Source: Mameliella sp. MMSF_3455 (GTDB lineage: Bacteria; Pseudomonadota; Alphaproteobacteria; Rhodobacterales; Rhodobacteraceae). From it: 64,000 nucleotides of DNA. The position numbers and the translations under genes were made by a program. Numbering within the stretch: the stretch's first letter is position 1; the number at the start of each line of letters is the position of its first letter. Below the pieces are notes generated by a model. It was not told the origin of the DNA. It ran no database searches and saw nothing but the letters and a program-made list of their open reading frames with translations. Positions 9,654-18,739 of this stretch are shown piece after piece. The stretch lies in assembly GCF_030733205.1 (NCBI RefSeq), contig NZ_JASHJL010000012.1, forward strand, positions 62,001 to 126,000, read 5' to 3'.

Positions 9654-10715
9654 TCAGTTGGCGGCCTGGACGCGGTCCAGAACCTCGCCTTCGATGGCTT
9701 CGAGACCGGCGGGCACCGGCGGATACCACTTGATGTTGTCGATGGCTTCCTGCGGGAAGCTGTTCTGGTACTTGGCCTTCAGCCCGTCCTCGACGTATTC
9801 GTCGGCCCCGGCGGAGGCGGTAAAGTTGCCCGCTGCCGCGGTGATCATGGCCGCGATTTCCGGCTGCATGACAAAGTTGATCCATTCATAGGCAACATCG
9901 TCTGCCTGGCCCTTGGCGGGCAGGACAAAGGTGTCGATCCAGCCCAGTGCGCCCGAGGCCGGGGCGACGAAGGTGATGTCGGCGTTGTCGTCGTTCAGCT
10001 TCCAGCCGCCCGTGTCCCAGGCCATCGAGGCGGTGACTTCGCCCGAACGGACAAGGTTCATCAGCTCGTCGCCGCCACCCCAGTAGGTTTTGACGTTGGC
10101 TTTGCACTCGGTCAGCTTGGTTTCGACCTTGCCCATGATCTCCTTGTACTTTTCCTCGTCGCCGTAGGCCGCGAAGGGATCTTCGCCCATGGCGAAGGCA
10201 AAGCCGATCAGCGTCGGACGCTTCAGGCGGTAGGTCACCTTGCCCGCCACGGCCGGATCGCAGAGGTCCGTGTAATCCTTGACGGTGTCACCCGCTTCGG
10301 CGGTGTTCAGCACAAGGCCGGAGGTCCCCCAGACATGGGGCACGCCGTAGACGTCGCCGTTCACGGTGGTGTTGGCCATGGTGGCCGTCAGCATGGACGG
10401 GATGAACAGCGACTCGTCGATCTTCGACATGTCGATCGGCTTGTAGATGCCGAATTCCATCTGCGGGCCCATGACGCGGTCCTGGCTGGGCTGGACCAGG
10501 TCGAAACCGCCGCCGCCGGTGGCGCGCAGTTTGGCGATCATTTCCTCGTTGTTGGACTTGGTCACCTCGACGGTGTGTCCGGTCTTCTGCTCGAACAGCT
10601 CGATGACCTCGTCGGGGGCGTAGCCGCCCCAGGTCAACAGGCGCAGCGTGTCGGCGGAGGCGGTGGTGGCCAGCCCGGCGATCAGCGTGGTGGTCAAAAG
10701 GATGGTTCTGGACAT
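9654..10715 (-). CDS. Polyamine-type ABC transporter periplasmic binding protein (PotD/PotF family)
   Basis: A 353-residue secreted protein with a Sec signal peptide (MSRTILLTTTLIAGLATTASA) followed by the PotD/PotF-like opening LRLLTWGGYAPDEVIELFEQ. Extracellular solute-binding family 1. It heads the four-gene ABC set and lies 165 bp after the alcohol dehydrogenase gene, so it may have its own promoter. Substrate could be a polyamine or another cationic amine. Confidence 0.88.
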   Translation of the reverse strand: MSRTILLTTTLIAGLATTASADTLRLLTWGGYAPDEVIELFEQKTGHTVEVTKSNNEEMIAKLRATGGGGFDLVQPSQDRVMGPQMEFGIYKPIDMSKIDESLFIPSMLTATMANTTVNGDVYGVPHVWGTSGLVLNTAEAGDTVKDYTDLCDPAVAGKVTYRLKRPTLIGFAFAMGEDPFAAYGDEEKYKEIMGKVETKLTECKANVKTYWGGGDELMNLVRSGEVTASMAWDTGGWKLNDDNADITFVAPASGALGWIDTFVLPAKGQADDVAYEWINFVMQPEIAAMITAAAGNFTASAGADEYVEDGLKAKYQNSFPQEAIDNIKWYPPVPAGLEAIEGEVLDRVQAAN

Positions 10716-10852
10716 TGGTCTCTCCTCTGTCGGGTCATGGTTCTGTCCCGGGGTCTGCCGATGAAAAGGGCAGGGCTTGCCCGGGACGATTTGGACCTTA
10801 TGGGCCTCTTGTTTGACGTTTACATGAAATCAGCGTGATTCCAGAAGGTTGC

Positions 10853-10873
10853 CCCGGCGGCAATTCCGCCGGG
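10853..10873 (-). terminator. Hairpin after the alcohol dehydrogenase gene
   Basis: An 8-bp perfect GC stem (10853-10860 with 10866-10873) and loop CAATT, 8 bp past the stop of the iron alcohol dehydrogenase. The minus-strand transcript then runs into CAACCTTC, only weakly T-rich. Likely a partial terminator separating the enzyme genes from the ABC genes. Confidence 0.55.
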
Positions 10874-10880
10874 ACAGATG

Positions 10881-12026
10881 TCAGAGCGCCGCCTTGAACA
10901 GCGCGGTCAGGTTCTGCTCGGTCAGTTCGAGCGGGTTGCCGCCGCAGGACGGGTCGGTGATCGCGCCCTTGACCAGCGTCGGGATCGCCTCTTCGGTCAC
11001 GCCGAGATCGGACAGGCGGCGCGGGATGTTCAGGCCGTCGTTGAGATCCTGCACGAAGGCGCGGAATCCGTCAAAGCCGCCCTCGATCCCGAGATAGGCC
11101 GCCGCCGTGTCGAAACGGTCGCGGATCGCGTCGGCGTTGAAGGCCAGCACCGTGGGCATGCAGACCGCGTTGGTGGTGCCGTGGTGAGTGTTGAAATGCG
11201 CGCCGATGGGATGGCTCATGGCGTGGATCGCGCCAAGGCCCTTCTGAAAGGCGGTGGCGCCCATCATGGCGGCGCTCATCATCTGGGCGCGGGCCTCGAT
11301 GTCCTGGCCGTTGGCGAAGGCGCGGGGGAGGTATTCCTTGACCAGCCGCATGCCTTCCAGCGCAATGCCCTGGCTCATGGGGTGGTAATGCGGGCTGCTG
11401 AAAGCCTCGACACAGTGGGCAAAGGCATCAAGCCCGGTGCCCGCGGTGATGAAGCCCGGCATTCCCACGGTCAGTTCCGGGTCGCAGATCACGACCTCGG
11501 GCAGCACCTTGGGGTGAAAGATGATCTTCTTTTCATGCGTCTCGGAATTGGTGATGACGCTGGCGCGGCCCACCTCGGACCCCGTTCCGGCGGTGGTCGG
11601 CACGGCGACGATGGGGGCGATGACATCCGCATTCGCGCGAGTCCACCAGTCTCCGATATCCTCGAAATCCCAGACCGGGCGCGTCTGACCGGCCATGAAG
11701 GCGACCATCTTGCCCAGGTCGAGGCCGGAGCCGCCGCCAAAGGCGATCACGCCATCGTGGCCGCCGTCGTTATAGGCCTTCACGCCCGCCGCCAGGTTTT
11801 TTTCGTTGGGGTTCGGGTCCACGTCGGCAAAGAGCGCGCGGCCAAGGCCCGCCTGTTCCAGCACGTCCAACGTCTGGGCGGTGATCGGCAGGTCGGCCAA
11901 TCCGCGATCCGTGACCAGCAGCGGGCGCGAGATGCCCGCCTGCGCGCAAGCGCCCGGCAGTTCAGAGATGCGGCCCGCGCCGAACTTGATGGCGGTGGGA
12001 TAGGACCAGTTTCCGGTCAGGCTCAT
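10881..12026 (-). CDS. Iron-containing (group III) alcohol dehydrogenase
   Basis: A 381-residue NAD(P)-dependent alcohol dehydrogenase. The nucleotide site is GGGSGLDLGK; the metal-binding region carries the expected Asp and His residues in GTGLDAFAHCVEAF, AIHAMSHPIGAHFNTHHG. The ATG overlaps the aldehyde dehydrogenase stop by ATGA, so the two are translated together and probably act in series, alcohol to aldehyde to acid. With the glutamine-synthetase-like ligase upstream, a gamma-glutamylated amino alcohol is a plausible substrate (inference). Confidence 0.9.
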   Translation of the reverse strand: MSLTGNWSYPTAIKFGAGRISELPGACAQAGISRPLLVTDRGLADLPITAQTLDVLEQAGLGRALFADVDPNPNEKNLAAGVKAYNDGGHDGVIAFGGGSGLDLGKMVAFMAGQTRPVWDFEDIGDWWTRANADVIAPIVAVPTTAGTGSEVGRASVITNSETHEKKIIFHPKVLPEVVICDPELTVGMPGFITAGTGLDAFAHCVEAFSSPHYHPMSQGIALEGMRLVKEYLPRAFANGQDIEARAQMMSAAMMGATAFQKGLGAIHAMSHPIGAHFNTHHGTTNAVCMPTVLAFNADAIRDRFDTAAAYLGIEGGFDGFRAFVQDLNDGLNIPRRLSDLGVTEEAIPTLVKGAITDPSCGGNPLELTEQNLTALFKAAL

Positions 12027-13405
12027 TTCGTCACCTTCTTCAAGTGATAGGATTTGGGGCGTGTGAGGTTGTGATAGCCGATGACGGACAGACCGCCGCC
12101 GCGCCCGGTCTGCTTGCAGCCGGTCCAGCAGAGGCCGGGATCGAGGTAATCGGCGCGGTTCATGAAGACGGTCCCCGTCTCGATCCGGTCGCCGACGCTT
12201 TCGGCCCGCGCAACGTCCTGTGTCCAGAGCGAGGCCGTCAGGCCGAAATCGCTGTCGTTCATGAGAGCGATGGCCTCTTCATCATCCTTGACCTTCATGA
12301 TGCCGACCACGGGGCCAAAGCTCTCGTCGCGCATGACGCGCATGTCGTGAGTCACGTCGGTCAGGATCTGCGGTGTCAGGTAGGTGCCGCCGTCATCCTC
12401 GGGGAATGTATCAATATGGGCTGTCGCACCGGCCTCGACGGCCTCCTTGATCTGGGCGCGGACCTCGGCTGCGAAACGGGCGTTGGCCATCGGGCCGATG
12501 GTCGTCTCAGAGTCCAGAGGGTTGCCCAGCTTGTAGCCGCGGACCACGGCCAGCGCCTTTTCCAGGAAACTGTCATAGAGCGATGCATGAACGTAGATCC
12601 GTTCGATCCCGCAGCAGCACTGGCCGGAATTGAACATCGCGCCGTCGATCAGCGTATCGACCGCCGCATCGACGTCCGCATCCTCCATGACATAGCCCGG
12701 GTCCTTGCCGCCCAGTTCCAGCCCGATGCCGGTAAAGGTGCCTGCCGCCGCGCGTTCCATCGCCTTGCCGCCGCCGACGGAGCCAGTGAAATTCACGAAG
12801 TCAAAGGCCTTGGCGCCGATCAGGTCAGAGGTCGTGTCGTGGCTGAGAAAGACGTTCTGGAACACCTCCTCGGGCACGCCCGCCTCGTGGAAGGCACGCG
12901 CCATGCGTTCGCCCACCAACAGGGTCTGCGTGGCGTGTTTCAGCATCACCGAATTGCCCGCGATCAGCGCGGGTGCAACGGTGTTGATGGCGGTCATGTA
13001 GGGGTAGTTCCAAGGGGCCACGACCAGCACCAGGCCCAGCGGCACGCGCTTGATGTAGCGTTTGAAGGTCGCGTCCTCGCCCACTTCGATGGGGGCCAGC
13101 GCCTCTGTCGCGATCCCGGCCATGTAGGATGCGCGCTCTTCAAAGCCGCCGAATTCGCCGCCAAAGCGCACAGGGCGTCCCATCATATGCGCCAGTTCCG
13201 GGACGATCTCGTCGTTCATCGCGCCCACGGCCGCGACGCCCGCCATGACCAGGTCGACCCGTTCCTGCAAGGGACGAGCGGCCCAGGCCGCCTGCGCGGC
13301 ACGGCCCTTGGCGGCAGCGGTTTTCGCCTCGTCCAGCGACAGCGTGGGGCGTTCGGCAAAGACCGAGCCGTCGATGGGGGAGATGCATTTCAGTGTATTG
13401 CTCAT
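12023..13405 (-). CDS. NAD(P)-dependent aldehyde dehydrogenase
   Basis: A 460-residue member of the aldehyde dehydrogenase superfamily. Visible motifs are the oxyanion PWNYPY, the cofactor site FTGSVGGGKAM, the general base Glu in LELGGKDPGYV and the catalytic Cys in NSGQCCCG, an unusual run of three cysteines. It overlaps the alcohol dehydrogenase gene and lies 31 bp after the ligase gene. Similar in setting to PuuC-type enzymes, but the sequence alone does not fix the substrate. Confidence 0.92.
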   Translation of the reverse strand: MSNTLKCISPIDGSVFAERPTLSLDEAKTAAAKGRAAQAAWAARPLQERVDLVMAGVAAVGAMNDEIVPELAHMMGRPVRFGGEFGGFEERASYMAGIATEALAPIEVGEDATFKRYIKRVPLGLVLVVAPWNYPYMTAINTVAPALIAGNSVMLKHATQTLLVGERMARAFHEAGVPEEVFQNVFLSHDTTSDLIGAKAFDFVNFTGSVGGGKAMERAAAGTFTGIGLELGGKDPGYVMEDADVDAAVDTLIDGAMFNSGQCCCGIERIYVHASLYDSFLEKALAVVRGYKLGNPLDSETTIGPMANARFAAEVRAQIKEAVEAGATAHIDTFPEDDGGTYLTPQILTDVTHDMRVMRDESFGPVVGIMKVKDDEEAIALMNDSDFGLTASLWTQDVARAESVGDRIETGTVFMNRADYLDPGLCWTGCKQTGRGGGLSVIGYHNLTRPKSYHLKKVTK

Positions 13406-13436
13406 TCTGTCCTCTATGGATCGGGCCGGTCGGCCC

Positions 13437-14786
13437 TTAGGTAAGTTCGAACCCGCGCGCGATCTCGTAGTCGGTCACGACGCGGTTGAAGTCCTCGATT
13501 TCCACCTCGGCTGCACGGGCATAATGGGCGACCACCTCTTCGCCAAAGGCTTCGCGCAGCAGGTCGGATTGCATCAGCGCGCTCCGCGCCGCGGGCAGGG
13601 TGGTGGGCAGTTCGGGCGCTTCGCCCGCGTAGGCATCGCCGGAAAAGGCAGGGGCCAGTTCCAGCCCGTCCTCGATGCCCTTCAGGCCCGCGGCGAGCAT
13701 CGCCGCCATCGCGAGGTAGGGGTTCATGTCCGACCCGCCGACCCGGCATTCGATCCGTACCGCCTTTGATCCGTCGCCGCAGAGGCGGAAGCCGGCGGTG
13801 CGGTTGTCGATCGACCAGATCACGCGAGTCGGGGCGAAGGTGCCGACCTGGAACCGCTTGTAGCTGTTGATATAGGGGGCCAGGAAAACCATGTAATCGG
13901 GCGCATATTTCAGCAGGCCGGCGACATAGTTTTTCATCAGTGCCGACATGCCCAGGGCGTCGCTCTCGTCAAAGAAGACGGGTTTGCCGTCCTGCCAGAG
14001 CGACTGGTGCACATGGCTGGATGAACCGACCTTGTCATGATGCCATTTCGGCAGAAAGCTGGCGGCGTGGCCCTGCTGGTGGGCGATCTCCTTGACCGCG
14101 TGTTTTGCGATGGTGTGGTACTCTGCGGTGTCCAGCGCCGGGGCGTACTTGATGTTCAGCTCTTCCTGCCCGGTCTCGGCCTCACCCTTGGAGTTTTCGA
14201 TCGGCAGGCCGGCGGCGTAGAGATGATTGCGCACCGGGCGCATGACGTGCTCTTCGCGGCTGGTCAGCTGGATGTTGTAATCCTCGTTGTAACCCGACAG
14301 CGTCGCCAAGTCGCGGAAGCCGGATTTGCGGATCTCGTCAAAGCTCTTCTCGAAGAGAAAGAACTCCAGTTCCGTCGCCATCATCGGGGTGAACCCCATC
14401 GCCTCTGCCCGGGCGACCATCTTTTTCAGCATGGCGCGGGGGGAATGCGGCACCTCTTCGTGGGTGTGGTGATCCAGCACGTCACACAGCACCATGACCG
14501 TGCCCTCCAGCCAGGGCATGGGGCGCAGGGTGGTCAGGTCCGGCTTCATCACGTAGTCGCCGTAGCCCTTCTCCCAGGAGGTTGCGGCATAGCCCTCTGG
14601 CGTGGCCATCATCAGGTCGGTGGCCAGCAGGTAGTTGCAGCAGTGGGTTTCCTCCCAGGCGCTGTTCACGAAATGGGCGGCGTGAAAGCGTTTGCCCATT
14701 AGGCGGCCCTGCATGTCCACGATGCAGGCCAGGACGGTGTCCACCTCGCCGGAGGAGACCTGCGCCTTGAGGTCATCGAATGTCAT
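13437..14786 (-). CDS. Glutamine-synthetase-family gamma-glutamyl amine ligase (PuuA/GlnA4-like)
   Basis: A 449-residue glutamine-synthetase fold. The catalytic domain is complete: ATELEFFLF, HVHQSLW, the NSYKRF loop, and NRTAGFRLCG followed by RIECRVGGSDMNPYLAMAA. True GlnA usually sits with glnB; this copy lies between a TRAP transporter and aldehyde/alcohol dehydrogenases, which fits the PuuA/IpuC/GlnA4 branch that joins glutamate to putrescine, isopropylamine or ethanolamine. The start at 14786 follows the hairpin at 14798-14823. The frame continues upstream to 15233, but that part is inside dctP. Confidence 0.87.
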   Translation of the reverse strand: MTFDDLKAQVSSGEVDTVLACIVDMQGRLMGKRFHAAHFVNSAWEETHCCNYLLATDLMMATPEGYAATSWEKGYGDYVMKPDLTTLRPMPWLEGTVMVLCDVLDHHTHEEVPHSPRAMLKKMVARAEAMGFTPMMATELEFFLFEKSFDEIRKSGFRDLATLSGYNEDYNIQLTSREEHVMRPVRNHLYAAGLPIENSKGEAETGQEELNIKYAPALDTAEYHTIAKHAVKEIAHQQGHAASFLPKWHHDKVGSSSHVHQSLWQDGKPVFFDESDALGMSALMKNYVAGLLKYAPDYMVFLAPYINSYKRFQVGTFAPTRVIWSIDNRTAGFRLCGDGSKAVRIECRVGGSDMNPYLAMAAMLAAGLKGIEDGLELAPAFSGDAYAGEAPELPTTLPAARSALMQSDLLREAFGEEVVAHYARAAEVEIEDFNRVVTDYEIARGFELT

Positions 14787-14797
14787 GGGGCCGGGAT

Positions 14798-14823
14798 ATG
14801 CCCCCGGACACTCCCGGGGGCAT
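14798..14823 (-). promoter_or_regulatory. Intercistronic hairpin after TRAP binding-protein gene
   Basis: A perfect 10-bp stem (14798-14807 with 14814-14823) with a 6-nt loop lies just past the dctP stop and 12 bp before the ligase ATG. It lacks a U-run. It probably sets the ratio of binding protein to downstream enzymes and may also affect ribosome access to the ligase start. Confidence 0.7.
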
Positions 14824-14827
14824 GGGG

Positions 14828-15865
14828 TCAGCCGTAGCGGTAGGGGCGGCCTGCCTTGGCCATGTCCGCGTTGTACTGCTTGAAGATCTCGACAACCTTT
14901 GCCTTGGTCTCGGACTCTGCCGCGATCTCGTCCCAGAAGGTGCGCGCGGCGGCCTCGACCTGGTCCCACTCGGCATCGGGGATCGAGGTCAGCTGCATTT
15001 TCTCGCCGTTGACGCGCAGCCGCGCCTCGCCGCCCCAGTACCACCACTGGCGGTAATAGTGCGACTGCTCCATGCAGGTGGTCAGCAGCAGTTTCAGGTC
15101 CTCGGGCAGCTCTTCCCAGCGGCCCATGTTGGCAAAGAAATGCCCGATCCAGGCGCCGGAAATGTTGTTGGTCAGGAAGTAGTTGGTCACATCTGCCCAA
15201 CCCACCGTGTAGTCCTCGGTGATACCCGACCACGCGATGCCGTCCAGTTCGCCGGTCTGCACCGCGACTTCGATGTCCTCCCAGGGCAGGGTGACGGGCA
15301 CGACGCCGAACTGGCTCAGGAAGCGGCCCGCGGTGGGGAAAGTAAAGACGCGCTTGCCCTGCAGATCGGCCAGGCTGTTGATCGGGTCCTTAGTGGCGAA
15401 ATGGCAGGGGTCCCAGCTGCCTGCGCTGATGTGCTTGACGCCGACCTTGGCGTATTCCTCTGCCCAGATCTCGTTCAGGCCGTATTGGTTGAACAGCACC
15501 GGAACATCCAGCGAGTAGCGCGAGGCGAAGGGGAAATAGCCGCCGAAGACCGTGACCTCGGTCGGCGAGGCCATCGAGTCGTCATCCGACTGCACCGCGT
15601 CGATGGTGCCACGCTGCATGGCGCGGAACAGCTCGCCCGTGGGCACAAGCTGGTCGGCGTAGAACAGTTCGATCTGCATCCGGTCGCCGGCGATGGCGTT
15701 GAACCGGTCGATGGCCGGTTTCACGACGTGTTCGGCCAGAGCGGCGCCGGCGTATGTCTGCATCCGCCAGGTGATGGTGGATTGGGCCAGGGCCGGGGCG
15801 GCCAGCGGTGCGGCGGCAACGCCCACACCGGCGGTTTTCAGGAACTTTCTTCTCGAAGTTGTCAT
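14828..15865 (-). CDS. TRAP transporter periplasmic binding protein (DctP family), Tat-exported
   Basis: A 345-residue DctP/TtgT-type receptor. The N-terminus carries a twin-arginine motif (SRRKFLK) before a hydrophobic stretch ending APALAQS, so export in folded form by Tat is likely. The start at 15865 has AAGGAG at 7 bp. It follows the permease genes of the same operon by 50 bp and precedes the ligase gene. Ligand unknown; an organic acid, amino acid derivative or amide is typical. Confidence 0.9.
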   Translation of the reverse strand: MTTSRRKFLKTAGVGVAAAPLAAPALAQSTITWRMQTYAGAALAEHVVKPAIDRFNAIAGDRMQIELFYADQLVPTGELFRAMQRGTIDAVQSDDDSMASPTEVTVFGGYFPFASRYSLDVPVLFNQYGLNEIWAEEYAKVGVKHISAGSWDPCHFATKDPINSLADLQGKRVFTFPTAGRFLSQFGVVPVTLPWEDIEVAVQTGELDGIAWSGITEDYTVGWADVTNYFLTNNISGAWIGHFFANMGRWEELPEDLKLLLTTCMEQSHYYRQWWYWGGEARLRVNGEKMQLTSIPDAEWDQVEAAARTFWDEIAAESETKAKVVEIFKQYNADMAKAGRPYRYG

Positions 15866-15915
15866 GTCCGTTCTCCTTGTTGAAAATCTGTCCTCTTTTC
15901 GAGGCTTCTGGGGGG

Positions 15916-17238
15916 TTATTTTCCGTATACGAGTTCCGGCAGCCAAAGCGCGATCTGCGGGAAGATCATGACCAGTGACAGGGCCAGCACCATCACCAGC
16001 GCAAAGGGGATGATCGAGCGATAGATGTCCCTGAGGCCGATTTCAGGCGGCGCCATCGCGCGCATCAGGAAGAGATTATAGCCGAAGGGCGGCGTCATAT
16101 AGGCGATCTGGGTGGTGATCGTATACAGCACGCCGTACCAGATCAGGTCGAACCCCAGCGCCCCAACCAGTGGCACATAAAGCGGGGCTACGATGACCAG
16201 CATGGCAGTGTCATCGAGGAATGTCCCCATGATGATGAAGGACAGCTGCATCAGGATCAGGATCATCCAGGGGCTGAGGCCAAGTTGCTCGGTGAACAGC
16301 GACTCGATCGCCCGCACCGCGCCCAGCCCGTCGAAGATCGCGCCAAAGCCCAGTGCGGCGAGGATGATCCACATGAACATGCAGGAAATGGCCAGGGTCT
16401 GGCGCACCGATGTTTCGAAGACCTCGCGCGTCATGCGGCCCTTGAGGATGGCCGCGATGAAGGCCGCCATCGCGCCGATGGCCGAGCTTTCGACGAGGCT
16501 GGTCCACCCCTTGACGAAGGGCACCATCATCACGGCAAAGATCACCAGCGGCAGGATGCCCGCGCGCAACAGGCGCAGCTTTTCGGCCCGGCTGACATTG
16601 CGCTCATCCTCGGGCAGGGGCGGGCCAAGGTACGGCTGCAGCCGGCAACGGACGTAGATGTAGATGATGAACATCGTCGCCATCATCAGGCCGGGGATCA
16701 CGCCCGCCAGCCACAGCTGTCCCACCGGCTGCCGCGCGATCATCGCGTAAAGTACCAGCACGACGGAAGGTGGGACGAGGATGCCCAGCGACGAGCCCGC
16801 CTGGATCACGCCCGTCACCATGATCTTGTCATAGCCCCGGCGTAGCAGTTCCGGCAGGGCGATGGTGGCGCCGATTGCCATGCCGGCGACGGACAGCCCG
16901 TTCATGGCGGAAATCAGCACCATCAGCCCGATGGTGCCGATGGCCAGACCGCCGCGCACCGGGCCCATCCAGACGTGGAACATGCGATACAGGTCGTCGG
17001 CGATTTTCGATTCCGACAGGACGTAGCCCATGAAGATGAACATCGGCAGTGTCAGCAGCGGATACCATTTCATCAGCTTCATGGCGGCGGCAAACGGCAC
17101 ATCGACGCCCCCCGTCCCCCATAGCAGCAACCCGGCCAGTGCTCCGACAAAGCCGATGGCGCCGAACACGCGTTGCCCGGTCAGCAGCATCAGCATCATG
17201 CCCGAAAACATGAGGATGGCGATCATTTCGTAGGACAT
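15916..17238 (-). CDS. TRAP transporter large permease (DctM family)
   Basis: A 440-residue, roughly 12-segment membrane protein. Family landmarks are the PMFIFMGYVLSES stretch, GASLG-type substrate-site region (QAGSSLGILVPPSVVL) and the C-terminal TPPFGYNLFLM. It carries the sodium-coupled transport step. Its ATG shares one base with the dctQ stop (TGATG). Confidence 0.93.
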   Translation of the reverse strand: MSYEMIAILMFSGMMLMLLTGQRVFGAIGFVGALAGLLLWGTGGVDVPFAAAMKLMKWYPLLTLPMFIFMGYVLSESKIADDLYRMFHVWMGPVRGGLAIGTIGLMVLISAMNGLSVAGMAIGATIALPELLRRGYDKIMVTGVIQAGSSLGILVPPSVVLVLYAMIARQPVGQLWLAGVIPGLMMATMFIIYIYVRCRLQPYLGPPLPEDERNVSRAEKLRLLRAGILPLVIFAVMMVPFVKGWTSLVESSAIGAMAAFIAAILKGRMTREVFETSVRQTLAISCMFMWIILAALGFGAIFDGLGAVRAIESLFTEQLGLSPWMILILMQLSFIIMGTFLDDTAMLVIVAPLYVPLVGALGFDLIWYGVLYTITTQIAYMTPPFGYNLFLMRAMAPPEIGLRDIYRSIIPFALVMVLALSLVMIFPQIALWLPELVYGK

Positions 17239-17834
17239 CAGATCTCCACCCCGCGGATGCGGCCGATATCACGGAACAGCTCGGCGAGGGTTTGCAGCAG
17301 CATCAGGAAGATACCAAAGGCCAGCACCAGCTTGACGGGCCAAAGGAAAGGGCGCCAGGCGGTCGAGGACCGTTCGAGATAGCCCAGCTTTTCGCCGGCC
17401 GCCTCGAAGCCACCCGTGAACAGCGCGCCGAAAAACTCGGCGAAATACTCTAGCGGCTGCATCCCGAAATAGCCCATCGCGTAAGCCAGAGAGCCAAGCG
17501 CGCCGTACAGCAGGACGACGAGGTAGAACATCAGGAAGAAGACGGTGAAGGCGTCGACCCAGGCCTTGGTCTTGACCGACCAGCCGCCATAGAACAGGTC
17601 CATACGCACGTTCGACCCCAGCTGGATCGAATAGGGGCCGCCAAGGACGTAATAGGCCACCATGACGAACTGCGCGGTCTCCAGCGTCCAGAGCGAGGGC
17701 AGGAAAGCCACCTTGGACACAGATGACCACAGCAGCACGCCCACGAGGACAAAGATCAGGTACATGGCGATGCGCCCTATAAAGCGGTTCATCGCGTCGA
17801 CGCCATGTACGAACCCCGTGATGATCCTAGGCAT
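17238..17834 (-). CDS. TRAP transporter small permease (DctQ family)
   Basis: A 198-residue protein with four predicted membrane segments and the family sequence GGPYSIQLGSNVRMDLFY between the second and third. It is slightly longer than usual owing to an insertion near residues 115-150. It starts 8 bp inside the end of the formylglutamate-amidohydrolase-like gene and overlaps dctM by one base, so the whole set is one operon. Confidence 0.9.
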   Translation of the reverse strand: MPRIITGFVHGVDAMNRFIGRIAMYLIFVLVGVLLWSSVSKVAFLPSLWTLETAQFVMVAYYVLGGPYSIQLGSNVRMDLFYGGWSVKTKAWVDAFTVFFLMFYLVVLLYGALGSLAYAMGYFGMQPLEYFAEFFGALFTGGFEAAGEKLGYLERSSTAWRPFLWPVKLVLAFGIFLMLLQTLAELFRDIGRIRGVEI

Positions 17835-18588
17835 CGGTCACCTCCGCGGGGGCCGCCAAAGCCGGGCGCAGCATCGCCAGCAGTTCGTTCGCGATGGCCT
17901 GAACGTCCTCCGGCGTGGTCAGCAGGTCGTTGCGGACCTCGATCATCACGTTGGGCAATCCGCGCGAGATACCGTGCAGTTTCAGCGAATGGGTTACGCC
18001 GTCCTCGGGGCCGTAGGGCTTGTTACGGTCGACCTGCCGGTGATCTTCGGGCGCCTGGGCCAGCATCACCTCGGCAAGTCGGCTGTCGCTGTCGTGCAGG
18101 ATGCCGATCTCGGTCGCGCGGGCCACACCGTGGTAGACCGGGGTAAAGCTGTGCACGGTGACGATGGCCCTTGGCCTGTCTGACAGCAGCCGGTCGACGG
18201 CTTTGCAGAAGGGGCGATAGACGGTCTCGACACGCTCGGCCCTTTGAGCGGGTGTCAGGTTTGCGTTGCCGGGGATCTCCACCACCTCCGAACGCACGGG
18301 CATCGCGCCCTCGGCCTCTGGCGGGCGATTGATGTCATAGACCAGCCGCGACACGCGTCCGGCCACAAGGGGCGAATCAAGCTCGGTCGACAGGATCCGG
18401 GCGAGGGCCAGCGCACCGGGATCCCAGGCGGCATGGCTTTGCCGCCACTCGGGGCGCAGCCCGAGATCGCCGTAGCGTTCGGGAATAAAGGCCGAAGCGT
18501 GTTCACATAGCAGCAGGGCGTCGCCCGTGCCTTCGGCATTGATCACGCTGACGGCGGTTTCACAGCCGCCGTGGTCACTTTCCGACAT
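17827..18588 (-). CDS. N-formylglutamate amidohydrolase-family enzyme
   Basis: A 253-residue HutG/FGase-family zinc hydrolase. Conserved elements are LLLCEHASAFIPERYG, the SRLVYDINRPP stretch, VHSFTPVYHG and IEVRNDL. The start at 18588 has AGGGGG 6 bp upstream. It is the first gene of a run that contains a TRAP transporter and a gamma-glutamyl ligase and has no histidine-degradation genes. It may therefore release glutamate from an N-substituted or gamma-glutamyl compound made in this pathway (inference). Confidence 0.88.
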   Translation of the reverse strand: MSESDHGGCETAVSVINAEGTGDALLLCEHASAFIPERYGDLGLRPEWRQSHAAWDPGALALARILSTELDSPLVAGRVSRLVYDINRPPEAEGAMPVRSEVVEIPGNANLTPAQRAERVETVYRPFCKAVDRLLSDRPRAIVTVHSFTPVYHGVARATEIGILHDSDSRLAEVMLAQAPEDHRQVDRNKPYGPEDGVTHSLKLHGISRGLPNVMIEVRNDLLTTPEDVQAIANELLAMLRPALAAPAEVTDA

Positions 18589-18739
18589 GCAGGTCCCCCT
18601 GTTCTGAAAAAAACTCTCCACATTGGTGCGGGTTGTGTCAATATTTCTTCAATAGGCGGCGGGCAGATTCATGCGGTTGACACGCATCGGGGCGCGCCTC
18701 GCACAAAAAAGCAGTGTTGGCGATGCAAGGAAACAAGCC

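Noticed and set aside
12044-13444. 466-codon plus-strand frame
   Set aside because: Exactly antisense to the aldehyde dehydrogenase gene and without family similarity.
9654-14786. Complete Puu putrescine pathway
   Set aside because: The ligase and aldehyde dehydrogenase would fit, but puuB and puuD are absent and an iron alcohol dehydrogenase is present instead.
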